From Isoetes taiwanensis (taxonomy: Eukaryota > Streptophyta > Lycopodiopsida > Isoetales > Isoetaceae): a stretch of DNA of 64,000 bases. This document shows positions 34,277 through 46,483 of the stretch, one piece after another. How positions within the stretch are numbered: position 1 is the first letter of the stretch; every line of letters starts with the position of its first letter. The stretch lies in contig JAJEKV010000064.1 of the NCBI GenBank assembly GCA_021234155.1, forward strand, positions 2,480,001 to 2,544,000, read 5' to 3'. A program made the position numbers and the translations under genes. The notes beneath the pieces are model-generated. The model did not search any database, had not been told where the DNA came from, and saw only the letters and a list, made by a program, of their open reading frames with translations.

Positions 34277-35718
34277 GTGGGCAATGCTCAATTACCACAA
34301 GCATCAGCTCCGGAAAACAGGAAGGGACAAGAAGAGGAACAAGAGAAGAAGATCCCAGCTTCGGACTCCTCCGACTCAAGCTCAGAGTCGACTTCCGGAC
34401 CCGAGGAAGAAGAAGATCAGGCCCAGGACCTAACAGGACTTAAAGGCAAAGGAACACCGAAGAGGGAAGGCAGAGGAACACCCCGGATGGACAACAAAGA
34501 GACACTGGGGCCTCGACTACCGGAAGAAGGTAGATTCCGTGATTGGGCAATGTATGGAAGGCGGGAATCGAACAGTTCTCTGGGAGAACAAAATGTTTAG
34601 AAGCTAAGCATGGCTGGACGAAATGAGTGAGTACGGCAATGCTTATGGCATGAAGGATAAAGACAAAGGAAGAGTGGCAAATGACCAACTTGAAAGGAGC
34701 CGCACGGATTTGGTGGAAGGGTTATGCAAAGGCACATGGCTTAAGCAGGGATGCTTGTAAGTTCAGAAAGTTTGCTAAAGCCTTCAAGCGCCATTACGTC
34801 CCGAGGGAACATAAGTCTAGTATGATGCAGCAGTTCTACAGGTTGCAGCAAGGCAACAAATCTGTCCAGAAGTATACAGAGGAATTCATGAGGCTGAGGC
34901 TGTATGTGCCGAAATTGGGTGAGAAGCATGCAGTAGAAAGCTATATTGAGGGGCTGAATGAGGAGATCCGCAAGCTTGTGAGGGCAATAAACCCTAAGAC
35001 AGTATCAGAAGCAGAGTCCAAGGCTATAAGCTTGCAAGGGACGGGACCTCAGAATAGCGGGCAGAGGCAGCAGCATTTCCAGGACAAAGGCAAGGCGACA
35101 GGAAGCTATAGCCCTAGAGCAGCCAGTCCAGGTCCAGCTAGAGCCCCATATGGTGGCAACCAGGGGAAACAGCAGGAGAAGAAGCAGGTGTCCTTCAAGG
35201 ACAAGCAGGAGGGGTCAAACTACTCCAAAGCAGTGCGATCCTTTTTGCAGGCGATGCCCAAGGAAAAGAGACAGGAGTGCATAGAAAAGCAGCTTTGCTT
35301 CAGGTGCTTCCAGCCAGGCCATAGGACAGCGAACTGCCCCTACGTCATGAGTGCAGCGTTAGCGGAGTTGGGAGATTGGGACACTCTGTCTGACGACGAC
35401 GGCGAGGAAGCCCGCGACTACATTCAGGGTGAGTGTCATATCTTTGCCGCAATAGATACAGAGCAAGCAGAGAGCCAGTATAAAGTAATTTCCACAGTAG
35501 GGAAGGCCAAGGCCAAGTCCTTCATAGTCTTGATAGACTCGGGAAGTAGCCATAACTTTGCATCCCCCAGAATGGTTCAAATGTTGAAGTTGAAACCACT
35601 AAAGTCAAAGCCAAGGCCCGTTGTCTTAGCAAGTGGTGCGATAAAAGCGATTTGCAGCAAGAGAATTAACCGACATCGACTTGCCGAGGGATTAAGATCC
35701 AGATGGGGGCAGAAGTAA
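34277..35718 (+). CDS. gag: gag-protease of the chromovirus
   Basis: A first frame (34277-34600) is a hydrophilic, acidic Gag N-terminus (DSSDSSSESTSGPEEEEDQ). After a frame change, 34681-35718 carries the retrotransposon Gag domain (LKGAARIWWKGYAKAHG, FRKFAKAFKRHYVP, SVQKYTEEFMRLRLYVPKL, YIEGLNEEIRKLV). A Lys/Gln-rich linker follows, then a CCHC zinc knuckle (CFRCFQPGHRTANC, residues ~205-218) that packages RNA. The aspartic protease begins with the active-site motif VLIDSGSSHNF (residues ~283-293, catalytic Asp at about 35536). The frame breaks at 35718 inside protease; the remainder is in the next ORF. The initiation codon is uncertain because the 5' frames at 34000-34280 are broken. Confidence 0.93.
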
Positions 35719-36137
35719 TGGGCATTGGCAAGTACGACTTGATCATAGGAATGGAGTACCTTGGACCAGCAGGGGCCATTATCGATTGTGGAAAGCGGAA
35801 GGTGACCTTCCCAACACCCGACGGCAAGATCATCGAGATCACAGGTAAAGAAGTTGTTCCCATCATGCAGTGCATGTCTTCTAAGCGGCTGTTCAAGTGC
35901 ATCAAGAGCGAGCAGGTGGCATACATCTTCAAGCTTGAGATTGAGGAGCCAGAATCAGAGGGAAGCAAGGAAGACAGGGTGCTCAGCAAGTTGCCGAAGC
36001 AAATAGCTCAGCTAATCACGGAGTTCCATGATCTCTTTCCAGATGAGATCAAGCAGCTTCCTCCTTATAGGGGAGTCGAGTGTGAGATAGCACTTTCGAA
36101 CAGGGAGCAAAGCCGACAAGCAAGGCTCCACTCATGA
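35703..36137 (+). CDS. pol: Protease C-terminus and linker to RT
   Basis: Another frame continues the polyprotein with [20 protein letters not shown], which contains the I(I/L)GMxWL-type flap and end of gypsy proteases. It then carries a linker ending in [20 protein letters not shown], the usual lead into RT. It overlaps the previous and next frames by a few bases, so only a frameshift separates it from both. This is one polyprotein in the functional element. Confidence 0.9.
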   Translation: MGAEVMGIGKYDLIIGMEYLGPAGAIIDCGKRKVTFPTPDGKIIEITGKEVVPIMQCMSSKRLFKCIKSEQVAYIFKLEIEEPESEGSKEDRVLSKLPKQIAQLITEFHDLFPDEIKQLPPYRGVECEIALSNREQSRQARLHS

Positions 36138-37171
36138 CGACGCAGGAGTTGACGGAGCTGAAGAAGCAATTGCAGGAGTTGCTCGACCTAGGTTTCATTA
36201 GACCTAGTGTCTCGCCATTTGGAGCGCCCATTCTCTTTGTAAAGAAGAAGGATGGCAGTTTAAGGATGTGCATAGACTATAGGCAGTTGAACAAGCACAC
36301 CATTAAGAACAAGTATGCGCTCCCCAGATCAGATGACTTGATGGATCAACTCCAAGGTGCAAAGGTCTTCTCCAAAATCGACTTAAGGTTAGGTTATCAT
36401 CAGATTAGGATAAAAGAAGAAGATATCCATAAGACCGCCTTCAGAACGCGGTATGGGCATTATGAGTTCACGGTAATGCCTTTCGGCTTATCAAATGCCC
36501 CCGCGACGTTCATGAGGCTCATGAACGACATCTTTAGGGAGTTTTTAGACACCTTTGTGATTGTATTCTTTGATGACATTTTGGTGTATAGCAGATCCCT
36601 TGAAGAGCACGTACAAGACTTAAGGAGAGTGCTGGAGAAGTTGAAGAGGCACCAGTTGTACGCCAAGTTGTCGAAGTGTCACTTCGCAACGGAGAAGGTG
36701 GAATACCTTGGTCATGTGATCTCAGCAGAAGGAATCTCGACGGATCCTGCCAAGATCGAGGCCGTCATTCAGTGGCCGGCGCCGAAGAATGTGCATGAAG
36801 TCAGAAGTTTTCTAGGCCTAGCAGGGTACTACAGGAAGTTCGTGAAGAACTTCGCTAAGATAGCGGCCCCGTTAACAGACTTGACGAGGGCGGAAAAAGT
36901 GAAAGATTGGGCAGAGCATTGGCACAAGAAAGCCCAAGCAGGGTTTGAATTGTTGAAGGAAGCCTTAACAACCGCCCCAGTCTTAACCCTGCCGGACCCG
37001 GAGAAAGATAAGCTTGTAGCCACAGATGCGAGTAAGATAGCTACAGGTGCAGTGCTCATGCAAGAAGAGTGTGTGGTAGCGTATGATTCCAGGAAGATGA
37101 ACGACGCCGAAACGCGCTACCCGACGCATGATCAAGAATTGCTTGCGGTTGTCGTGGCATTAAGAATTTGA
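36134..37171 (+). CDS. pol: Reverse transcriptase and RNase H
   Basis: RT motifs occur in order: [72 protein letters not shown], then the catalytic FFDDILVYS (about 36565-36592; Asp pair conserved). The thumb/connection has GHVISAEGI and [13 protein letters not shown]. RNase H starts at [19 protein letters not shown] (first catalytic Asp at ~37024) and includes [20 protein letters not shown] (catalytic Glu). The frame breaks at ~37166, after which RNase H continues in other frames (YLFGKEVP, PHLNPRRRRWMEFL, 37180-37330). The enzyme copies element RNA into cDNA. Confidence 0.97.
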   Translation: MTTQELTELKKQLQELLDLGFIRPSVSPFGAPILFVKKKDGSLRMCIDYRQLNKHTIKNKYALPRSDDLMDQLQGAKVFSKIDLRLGYHQIRIKEEDIHKTAFRTRYGHYEFTVMPFGLSNAPATFMRLMNDIFREFLDTFVIVFFDDILVYSRSLEEHVQDLRRVLEKLKRHQLYAKLSKCHFATEKVEYLGHVISAEGISTDPAKIEAVIQWPAPKNVHEVRSFLGLAGYYRKFVKNFAKIAAPLTDLTRAEKVKDWAEHWHKKAQAGFELLKEALTTAPVLTLPDPEKDKLVATDASKIATGAVLMQEECVVAYDSRKMNDAETRYPTHDQELLAVVVALRI

Positions 37172-37330
37172 GGCACTATCTTTTTGGGAAGGAAGTTCCG
37201 GTTGGATATGCACTCACCATGAGCCTCGGTATGTATTCACGCAACCACACCTCAACCCGAGGCGTAGAAGATGGATGGAGTTCCTTGAAGAGTATGACTT
37301 TGATATAGTCTACAAGCGGGGAAGCTCAAT

Positions 37331-38862
37331 GTGGTAGCGGGCACTTTCAAGGCATCCACGACAACTAGAGTGCATTGCAATCCATTTCGGCGCTCTCCGG
37401 CTGACTTTGGTAAGAAGATTGAAGAGTCCTTGCCAACAGATATGGATTTCAAGGAAGTATGGGCAAGCCTCTCTAGGGAGGCTAGAACAGATAAGGAGCG
37501 GGAAGCCTTTAAACATTATAAGAAGGAAGGCAACCTGTTATACCATAAGAACAAGTTGTGCGTACCCGAATCATCAGGTGTAAGGAAATTGATCCTCCAC
37601 GACACGCACAACAGCCCAATAGCTGGCCATGCGGGATTCATGAAAACATATTTCAAAGTCTTGGCGCCTATTATTGGCCAGGAATGAAGAAGCAAGTAGC
37701 TCGCTACATCAGAGAATGCCAATTATGTCAGCAGACGAAGGCAGAGCAGCTTCGAATTCCAGGAGCATTAGAGCCATTGGCGGTGCCAAACGCTAAGTGG
37801 GAGGTGATTAGCATGGACTTCATCACAGGACTCCCAAGGACCGTAAGAGGGAAAGATGCTTTGATGGTAGTAGTCGACAAGTTGTCGAAAATGGCACATT
37901 TTGTGCCTTGCAGGACCACAGATACAGCTATGGATACAGCGAAGCTCTTCACCAAAGAAATTTTCAGACTTCATGGCATGCCAAGGGAGATTATCTCCGA
38001 CAGGGATCCGAAGTTCATGAGTGCCTTCTGGCAAGACCTCTTTACGACAATTCAGACGAAGCTATCCATGAGCACGGCATATCATCCTCAGACGGATGGC
38101 CAAACGGAGCGGACCAACAGGATTTTAGAAGACATGCTACGAAACTATGTCTGGAATAAGCAAGGTATGTGGGAAGAATTTATTCACTTGGTGGAGTTTG
38201 CATACAATAACGGCTATCAGTGCCTAACTCCAGACACTTGGCACAACCCCGTGTCAAAAGTGGAAGTTTCGCAGCAGATGTTGGCCGATATGCAGCAGCT
38301 TGTGGAAGAGGTTCGAGGGTATTTGCTAGCAGCAAGAAGTCGGCAGAAGAGCATCGCCGACAAGCATCGAACAGTAAGGGAGTTCAAAGTTGGAGATGAT
38401 GTTTGGCTCAAGATCAAGGTGAAGCGGTGGCTTCGAATCGGGGAATTGCAAAAGCTTGCTCCAAGGTGGGCTGGACCTTTCAGAATAGTCAAGAGAGTAG
38501 GTAATCAATCCTACAAGCTAGACTTGCCAGCACACCTAAAGATTCATAAGGTCTTCCACGTGAGTTTGTTGAAGAAGCACACTCCAAATCCAGACGAGGT
38601 CTTGGACTCTCCAACATTGTTGGAAATGACGGAGGAGCAGCTGGAAATAGTTCCGGAATTGATTCTTGATAAAGCTTTCAAGAAAACGAGGAGATCAGAA
38701 TTCCTCCAGTATTTGGTCAAGTGGAAACACTTACCAGTGGAAGACGCGACATGGGTACTTAAGAAAGATTTGGTAAAGCAGTACCCACAGTTTATGGAGC
38801 AATGGGACGGCAAGGTCATCTCCGAAGAAATCGGCTCAGGCATGTCGATTTGTGTAGATTAA
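37331..38862 (+). CDS. pol: Integrase with C-terminal chromodomain
   Basis: The zinc-binding HHCC region spans two frames joined near 37680: HDTHNSPIAGHAGF (His pair) then YIRECQLCQQTK (Cys pair). The core has the D,D,E triad: SMDFITGLPRT (~37815), IISDRDPKFMSAFW (~37998) and QTERTNRILEDML (~38107). A short deletion seems present after FAYNNGYQ (38200-38250) compared with usual gypsy integrases. The C-terminus has the GPY/F module (LAPRWAGPFRIVKRVG, YKLDLPAHLKIHKVFHVS) and a chromodomain (LILDKAFKKTRR, FLQYLVKWKHLP, DATWVLKKDLVKQYPQF; ~38660-38800). Chromodomains of this family steer integration towards chromatin with particular H3 methylation. The stop at 38862 is the pol terminus. Confidence 0.96.
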
Positions 38863-39743
38863 TTCTATGTATAGTTTAGATTAATCTACGCATGCAACCT
38901 ATGCTAGGTATGGGTCGCATGCGTTGTGACCGATGATGAGACCACTACGGTGATCTCTAGGGCGTGGTGTAATGTCAAGGTAGGCATGACCGGCGTTTGG
39001 GCAGAAAGTGGAAGGTAGATTAGAAAGTCTACTACGTTCCCCGGAAGTAGGCGACCTCGAGAAAGGAGGTCATGAAGGAATGCACTGATAGGAAAAACAC
39101 CTCTAGCCCCATATATGCTTTGATAGGAGGAATCGGGGCCTTCACGCCCCATATATGGGAAGGACCTATCCCTATTTGGGCAACTAGGGTGTAGGCATGA
39201 GCGGCATATAGGCATATAGTATTTGTCTCCACGGACCATAATGGAAGATTCACCCTCTTCCCCTCGCCGGGAGATTAGCCATGCATCCATGTAGATAGGT
39301 GGGGTGGTCACCATATAACCAAAATTTTATTAATAATTAAAATGGTACTAGCGTAGTGTCGACACATGTAGGCCAATAGGCTCGGGAGGGCAAGGAGGTC
39401 GAGCTCTGAAGACTTGCAACACAAATTTTGTTGGAATGTGTTGCAAGGAATGAAGAATACCTCAGGGCGTTAATTTTAATTTTGATAAACTTAATTGTCA
39501 TGTTAAGTGAATTATTGAGTAACTTTGTTTTAATGATGTTATGAATTGATAAGTTATTTCATAATATAATGGCGTGATAATGTCCTAAAAAAAAAAAATA
39601 ATAATAATAATAATAATATTACCTTAAGGTAATCTTAATAAATGTGTAAGTACTATAGTAGTTATAGCATGTATCAGGTTGATTGCAGGTTAGGATGATC
39701 CCAAGGTGGGGAGACCCACGATCTTTGGGGACGACATCATTTC
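38863..39743 (+). other. Untranslated 3' region of the chromovirus
   Basis: About 880 bp between pol and the polypurine tract have no sense ORF. A 136-residue antisense frame (39314-38904) is open but unlike any known protein. An A-run followed by ATAATAATA (39588-39619) is a simple repeat. A first GGTGGGGAGA copy at 39704-39714 imitates the true polypurine tract 38 bp downstream. Confidence 0.7.
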
Positions 39744-39756
39744 AAGGTGGGGAGAA
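39744..39756 (+). promoter_or_regulatory. Polypurine tract
   Basis: AAGGTGGGGAGAA directly precedes the 3' LTR start (TGTGGCGTTC). This purine tract is the usual plus-strand primer of chromoviruses. Confidence 0.92.
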
Positions 39757-41415
39757 TGTGGCGTTCGGGGCGATTATCACGGTCCGGGGCGTATCTTATC
39801 TTGCCGATCGCAGCGTACCGCGCCACCCGGCCCGGCGGTATGCCAAGCGTGTAGCTAGGCTAGTAGCCCTAGGGGGGCAACGTGCAAGGAGTGTGCATTT
39901 ATTAATGTGCACATTAAACAATGTGCACATTCACTTAGGTGCACATTTTCCCATATGGCCACTTCATGCCAAGTGGGCCACACCCATAGGTGCAATTAAT
40001 GTGCACATCCTCCAATGTACACATTAATGTGGGCACACATTTCCATGTGGGCACATTTTGCCACCTATCCATTAAAGGCAAGTGGGCCCATTCCCAATTA
40101 TCCCACATGCCTAAAGGGGATAATTGGAAACCCTAGCCAACCCCTTGTCTATTAAGGGAGGGAAACCCTAACTTGCCCAATTTTCGTTTCTAGGGTTTTG
40201 GAACTCTGTTTTGGCTGCCTCCACAGCCAAAACCGCCTCCCAGACTCTGCCTGAGAGAACTGTACCCTTAGTTTCTCTTGATTCGAGCGTTTCAGCAGGA
40301 TGGTCGAGCTCAGGTCAGGAGGAGTCCCTCAAGGATCAGGTATTTAGGCAATTTAATAGCTTAAACCCTCTTTTAGCCATCGAATCAGTAGGTTTAGCCT
40401 CTTAAATTGCCCATAGCAGCCCTCTAGATCTCTAGATAGCAGATTCTAACTAAAGAACCTAACTCTATGATGTAGATTAGATCTAGTTCTTTAGTTCTCT
40501 GTGAAGTATATGGATGATGTATCTCTATGAACTCCTTGTATTGGGAAGGGGGGTAGAGACCCAAAGCTTTGTAGTTGATGCTCCTAGAGTAGCCTCTCTA
40601 GCACACTGTAGATTCGGCCTGTGAACCACACCGGGTTGTGGGTGAAGGGGGCCAGACTGGCTAAGAAGGAGGTTCATGTCGACTCTTGAGCGATCCCTCG
40701 GTGTGTAGGGCCTACCGGGGAATCATTGTGACTAGGTCTAATGGCTCACCATCGAGTGCGGGTGAGGCATGGACTCGACACACCCGTGAAGTGGTGTACA
40801 CTTTCCGATGGGGTTGGTCGAATCACAGGCGGTGGCCCTCTAGTCACCTTGAGTCGGCATGTAGATCTGCGGAGGGAGTGATCCTTCACCCCCCATCGGG
40901 CTGGGAGGATGAAACCCGGGAATAGCCCTTACGGCTATGCATCCCGTGAGGGCTCTGATCAGTCCCGACACTTTTCAGCCTACTCGCAAAGTGTGCGCGG
41001 GGAGGCGGATGGAGTGGACAACCCTATGCCATGTTCATATGCCAGCCAAATCCATTGCCATGAATTGCATGCGCAAGGAACTCACGGAGGCCCAAGCCGT
41101 GAGTCATTCCCTTGAGTCGGAGCCTTGGGTAGAACTCCCCATATGTATTGTGCTCACCTTGTTTATGCAGGTATGATGGACCACCCTTCGAGGTGGATAT
41201 ATGCTTATGTTATATACTGACATGTATGTTTACGCTTCATGACTAGGTAGGCCACGAGGGGCGGGGTAAAATGACCCCTTCACTCTTCCCACTTTGGAAC
41301 CGATCCGCGGTTGCGGTGTTATGTGGAGGGCCACATATCGGCATGGAGCTGGTATGGGGGATGAACTCTGTTTGTATCACGGTGAGTGCACCGTATACGA
41401 GTAGGGGACGTCACA
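39757..41415 (+). repeat. 3' LTR of the chromovirus
   Basis: It runs from TGTGGCGTTCGGGG to GACGTCACA and is followed by the target duplication GTTAG. From about 39850 the sequence follows the 5' LTR closely, with differences clustered around CAG/CTG/CCGG sites (for example 40600-40920). The first ~93 bp correspond to 28101-28195 with many changes. Confidence 0.95.
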
Positions 41416-43061
41416 GTTAGGTTTTCAACAAAGAACAGATAATATAGATACTGCATTCACAGGAGATGTCGGGAGGATGCAAAACGGCTCTATAGCTAAT
41501 TCCTTCTCTGTTTTAACATTTTAAGGCAGTAGCCATGGCGGATTTACAGCAGAAAACATGGTTCAGCAAAGGCACAGATCATATCCTTGTTTTCTTTTTC
41601 AGATTCTTTTCATTCATTTACATTTCTTAACGTATCCTGATTCAACAAGACATAAATTCTTTGTTCTAGATTTAAACTTTATGATAGATTTCATAGCATT
41701 CAATAAATTTACAAAGATTTCCTTCAGTCAAATCCCGGTAGAAGACTGGCTTCCACATTATCATGCTAATGTGTTTCTTTGCTGTCAAATACATATGCTA
41801 GCATAGAATGGAGGAGCTTGGGAAACGTGTGACCACATGGAAACAGCCTGCAACAGCATTGACGACAAGGTACACTTCTTTATTGATGGGGACAAAAGCT
41901 AGTCACTGCCATGTACGAACTTGATATTCTGGGAAATGCCAGATAGGGACAAGGGAAATGCCCTTGCTGTACTCAAGTTAGATAAAACAATGAACTTAGA
42001 GAAATTGTGCTTTGGATTCATTCATACTTGATCTTTGCTTCAAACAATCTTACATTAGATCCACACGGCATTGATCCACACTGCAAACCAGGAGAGGCAA
42101 AATGGCTCAAAGCTTATACCAATGCAGGCAGAATCAAAGCCCACCTTGCCATGTTAAATTAAGTGTATGCATTGGTTTCTAATGCACTAAACACTGCTTT
42201 ACTCCAGAGCATAGCTTGCAAAAGTCTAAAGTCCAGTAGACAGCAGGGGTTTTCGACAAATAGAACGAAGAAGTTGCTTCATAGGTTTGTTGCTCTATTT
42301 TGAAGATTTTATTTGTTTCTTATTCTTATTCACCTTCATTTTTGCCGGATTCGCATGGAAGCTGCAATTCTTACCTTAGATTTTGCATTGACTAATTATT
42401 TTAAGAGAGCAAGGTTAACATAAATTGTTTTCGCAGATCCAATATTTATGTGTAGGCCTTATCTCTTGCATCTATCCATTGACATCACCGAGGTATTTAA
42501 AGTCTGAAGCATTGTCTATAGAGGAGTATTGAAGGTAGATTCAACAGGTTGATTGGCTTCATCGAAGGTTCTCTCATGGTAATGTGGTCCAGGTCCCATC
42601 TCTTGCATCCATTCATCGATATCATCGAGGTATCTATTTAAAGTTTGAAGCACTGTTTATAAAGAAGTATTAAAGCGTCAAGTTGGAAGGTAGATTCAAG
42701 TCTTGTATGGATTTAAATCATTGTTGCTGCTTAAATAACATGTTGAATAGCTTCATTGAAAGCTGGATGTTCTCATGGTAATGTGCTGTTGTGATGTATC
42801 CATCATATTTGTGGTGTCCATTTAATCATGCATAAGGCCTTGACCTTTGAAGTCGAACTCTAAAGCATTTGAAACTCCTAGGCACAGCGAGCATGTTACC
42901 ATAGTATTGTGAAAGAGGCAGATAACGAGGTAGAATTTTTGTTGAATTTCATAAACCAACAAAATTAACACCTTAAGGAACCCTGTTCAATGTGAAACAC
43001 TGCTTAATCTCTGGTTTTGAGGTTGCATTTGGGGTTTTGGATGGCATTATTACGGGGCCTC

Positions 43062-43277
43062 CAAAGTTCTATCCTGGATGGCGTATTCAGATACGGAAAA
43101 GATGAGCAAAATGGTTGTCATTGCACTGTTGATGCAAATTCGACATGTTGTTTTAAAGTGAAATTCCCGAATCACTTTAAAGACAGCAGAGCTGATCTTA
43201 CAAACTTGCTAAATATATTCTATGAAGGATGGATTGTTCAGAGCAAAACAACATATATTGATCAAGTTACTCCATAA
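43062..43277 (+). other. Conserved open frame in copy B, broken in copy A
   Basis: The frame reads ILDGVFRYGKDEQNGCHCTV, then CCFKVKFPNHFKDSRADLTN and IFYEGWIVQSKTTYIDQV. It looks like a genuine exon of a globular protein. In copy A (20815-21055) the same region has an extra ~25 bp (GAGCATTTTTGCCATTTG...) and a stop. I cannot assign a family. A GT follows the end in the AT-rich sequence, but no strong splice consensus is seen. Confidence 0.4.
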
Positions 43278-45883
43278 CATTTGTTTATTTATTTCCTCCT
43301 TTACAGATATCATGTCAATGCTTGCCGTATACATTGAAGATTGAGGAACATCACACATACAACAAGAATATGTGACCATGTTTTACATGCTAAAATAAGA
43401 CAAACCATATATTAATTTGATAGATGAGTGATGGTGCAATTCTTTTGTGATAATCCGGAGTGCTTACCACAACTTACAATTGGTAGTAGTAATCATGATG
43501 TTGTGCACATTAATAGGCCATGCTTGTGGAAAATATTGCTATAGATTACCATGTTTATAGCATCATCAAGCAAATGGAATTGAAGATCTCAAGCTAACAG
43601 GGCTCACGCTGCTTATTCAAGAATATAACATATAATTTGTAGCAATATTTCCATATTTTCCTCTTGCTCCAAAGCAGTTCCACCACCATGACAAAAAGCT
43701 CCTTTAGTTCATTAGGAAACTGCATGCAAGCAATGAAGAACATTCAAAAGGGGCCTTCTTTTGTAGCAACACATACGTGTAGCTTGTCACGACGATTTTG
43801 CCAACTTTAAATTCAAAACCACGAGAAAAAGTTCACATGTTCTAGCGAGTAGCATGCACAATGGGCTACCCATTGCTCCTATGGCTGTTGCACCTACCCA
43901 TTGATTTTATGTTGCATCATATTGTCCTTCAGATGGCGGATCCTAGCCTTACCTCTGACACTATGAGGTGAAGAGCTGTCTACAGTAGATAACTATCCTG
44001 AATAAGATTAATAAGGTCTAAATTTGTCCTTCAACGCCATTATTGAGAGCTTTATGTTATATTGCATAATCATTCATTCATATGATGATTCTAAATAGTA
44101 ATATCTATTAAGCGTGGAGTTTGACACTGGAAATGTACCTTACAATACCACTGATATTTAAATCCATAGTCAATGCCAACTAATTTATAGCTTCATGTGA
44201 CGATGTTGTTGAAACCATATTGAACCACTGGATTGAAAAGTATTCAATTGCATTCGTAAACGGCATCTTTACAAATCACTATGTTAATTAAAGCTCAACA
44301 CATCCATTAGGGCATTCATCAATTATTAACGTGTTTTGCTTTAACCATCAATGACATGAGCTAGCTCATGCAATTCATGGTCTGACTTATATATTAATAC
44401 ATAGGTGGAGTTACATGCATCAAGACGAAATTTTTCCTTTAATAACCTCGTCTAACCTACACTTAGAGCATTAGGCATACGTACACATGAGATGGGTTGT
44501 CCTTCCATTGGTCTTTTCTCCTCGTGTTGTATTTGACAACATCCTAATTTCCTTTGTAACATCATTCCCTCTAACTTTTCTTTTGCCTCAACCCTGCATT
44601 TCCGCTAGTTTTCTTTTATTTGAAAAATAAATAAGAAATTCAAAAAACATTGGCAAGTTCATGAATCTATCTATATATCTCTAATATATAATTGTAATAT
44701 GGAAGGTAAGGGGCCAGCTTAGGCGCTGGTGCCTTTACTGGAAATTTATGATATGAATTGTACACATGTCTACATAAAAAAAGTTTGGAAGACGGTAGTT
44801 TCTTCTGGAGGTTTCGAGTATGGACCTGAAGCTTTCGCCAATTTCTGGAAGTTTCCAGCCTATTATTTCAAGCATTATATATAAAGGGCAAGGGTCAGAT
44901 GCTTCGATCAATGCAAGAAGAAGCCAAGAATTCCGAAGAGGTTGCGGAAAGGAGGGTAGAGCCAGATTAATATCGCTGAAGAAGCCGAGAAGAGGATGCT
45001 GAAAGGAAAGTCAGATCTAACAGCGCAACGAAGTTCATCTACCGTAGAAGGCATGCATGCGTCCAGGCTAGAAACAAGCCCTGCTTCTAGGCACAGGTCC
45101 TGTTCCGGCAAACAAGCCCTGCTTCCAGCCACAGGCCCTGCTTTCGGCCAGAAGATTAATCCAGCCACCTCTTTTCTTCAAACTTTCCTAAATCCGACCC
45201 TCTGAGCTGCTTGAATGCAAGCTCAAAACCTCATTTCTTCCTTTCTCAATATTCTTAATCCGGCTTCTATCTCTGAAACGCCAGCTATGGCATCTTCCGG
45301 CTTCTGAAGGCTGGTTTTCATATCTGGATGTTTATCAGTCCTCACCATCGCCGATTCAAGTGAAGAAGCGTCCGCTGCTCCTTCTACTTTCCAGGTAGCT
45401 CTGGATTTGTTTCTTGCTTCAAATCATTGGGTTTTTTTTTTGCCATTTCTTTTTCAATTAGCGCTCTTTTTCCTCTTCGAGTAATGCTTCAATTGTTATA
45501 ATCCAGATTCATCTCGTCTTTTGCAGCTTTTTGCAATTATTCACGATAAGCTATGAAGTAAGCTTAATCTGGAGCAGTTGATCTATTTTGGGCATGAAAG
45601 CAGTGGATGCACTCCGTTTCAAAGGCTTTAGAGCTGCTCTTTATTGGGCAGCAGAACATCTGGCGGTATCCAGGTTCAGATGGAGTCAAAGATACATTTG
45701 AATTCTTATTCTTATTATTGGATCCCTGGTAATGCTTATCGGATGCTGACAAGCACCGAAGGTGGAAATGCAACATAACAGATGGATATGGGAAGGATTT
45801 AAAAGGATAATAGATTAATTCTCATATACTTGGGCCTTACATTTCACCATTGAAGCTGAATTAAGCAACCTATGCTGGTGCAG

Positions 45884-46100
45884 GGGTCAGTGTCAATAAG
45901 CATGTCCCTTCATCAGACAAGTTCGTGTTTTGTTTGCACACATCTAACGGCTGGAGAAAAAGGAGATGAATTTCGGCGGAATGCAGATGTGATAGAAATA
46001 TTGCGTAAAACATACTTTCCTAGTTCATCCAAGTCATCTGAAGTAGGCCTATCTGAAAATTATTGACCACGAATATGTGACTTGAAAAATGGTACTATTT
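45884..46100 (+). pseudogene. Captured inositol polyphosphate 5-phosphatase exon, copy B
   Basis: Same exon as at 23694, following the acceptor GGTGCAG. The frame differs at one residue (TSSCFVC for TSLCFVC). It includes EFRRNADVIEILRKT and lacks the catalytic motifs downstream. It is a duplicate of the captured fragment rather than an independent gene. Confidence 0.8.
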
Positions 46101-46483
46101 TCATAATTGGGGGTTCATTTTGATAATTTCTTCTGTTTTAAGTGCAGCCAGATTATCTGGTTTAAATTATCGGATTTCTCTACCATATGAGAGACAAGAG
46201 CCTTGGTAACAAAAGAAGATTGGATTGTACGTTAGATACGTTGATAATAACATTAAAGATTGAACGCTAGTTGACTATCATTAGTCCAAGTTGACCACTA
46301 ATAAATCCTAAGCCAAAATCGGAGAAGGTGCAAGATAAATGCTATATCCTTCTAACTAAAGAATAATGGCTAACAATTTATTATTGCCATGTCCCAATCT
46401 GGCATTGTTATTGTTATTTGCAGATCCGTTCTCCAGCAATGCATACATTTTAAGCTTTGCATTTGCATCAAACTTGCACTCAC

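Larger units (their letters stand above)
28101..41415 (+). mobile_element. Ty3-gypsy chromovirus with extra H3-like gene (13.3 kb)
   Basis: A full-length LTR retrotransposon is bounded by a 5 bp target site duplication, GTTAG (28096-28100 and 41416-41420). It has LTRs of 1,666 and 1,659 bp beginning TGTGRCGTTC and ending GACGTCACA, a tRNA-iMet primer binding site, a polypurine tract, and gag-PR-RT-RNaseH-INT-chromodomain in Ty3-gypsy order. The element is unusually long because ~4.3 kb of extra sequence lies between PBS and gag, containing two promoter-like modules, an H3-like coding region and a second unknown ORF. Several frames are broken, but the LTRs are very similar outside CHG-type clusters, so insertion is recent. 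The chromodomain places it among chromoviruses; the clade was not determined. Confidence 0.97.

Noticed and set aside
28101..41415. Host histone H3 pseudogene inserted by chance into the retroelement
   Set aside because: The tail and fold are separated by a long element-specific linker, the region is organised in duplicated promoter modules shared with ORF2, and no TSD or poly(A) marks an insertion. It still needs other copies to be fully excluded.
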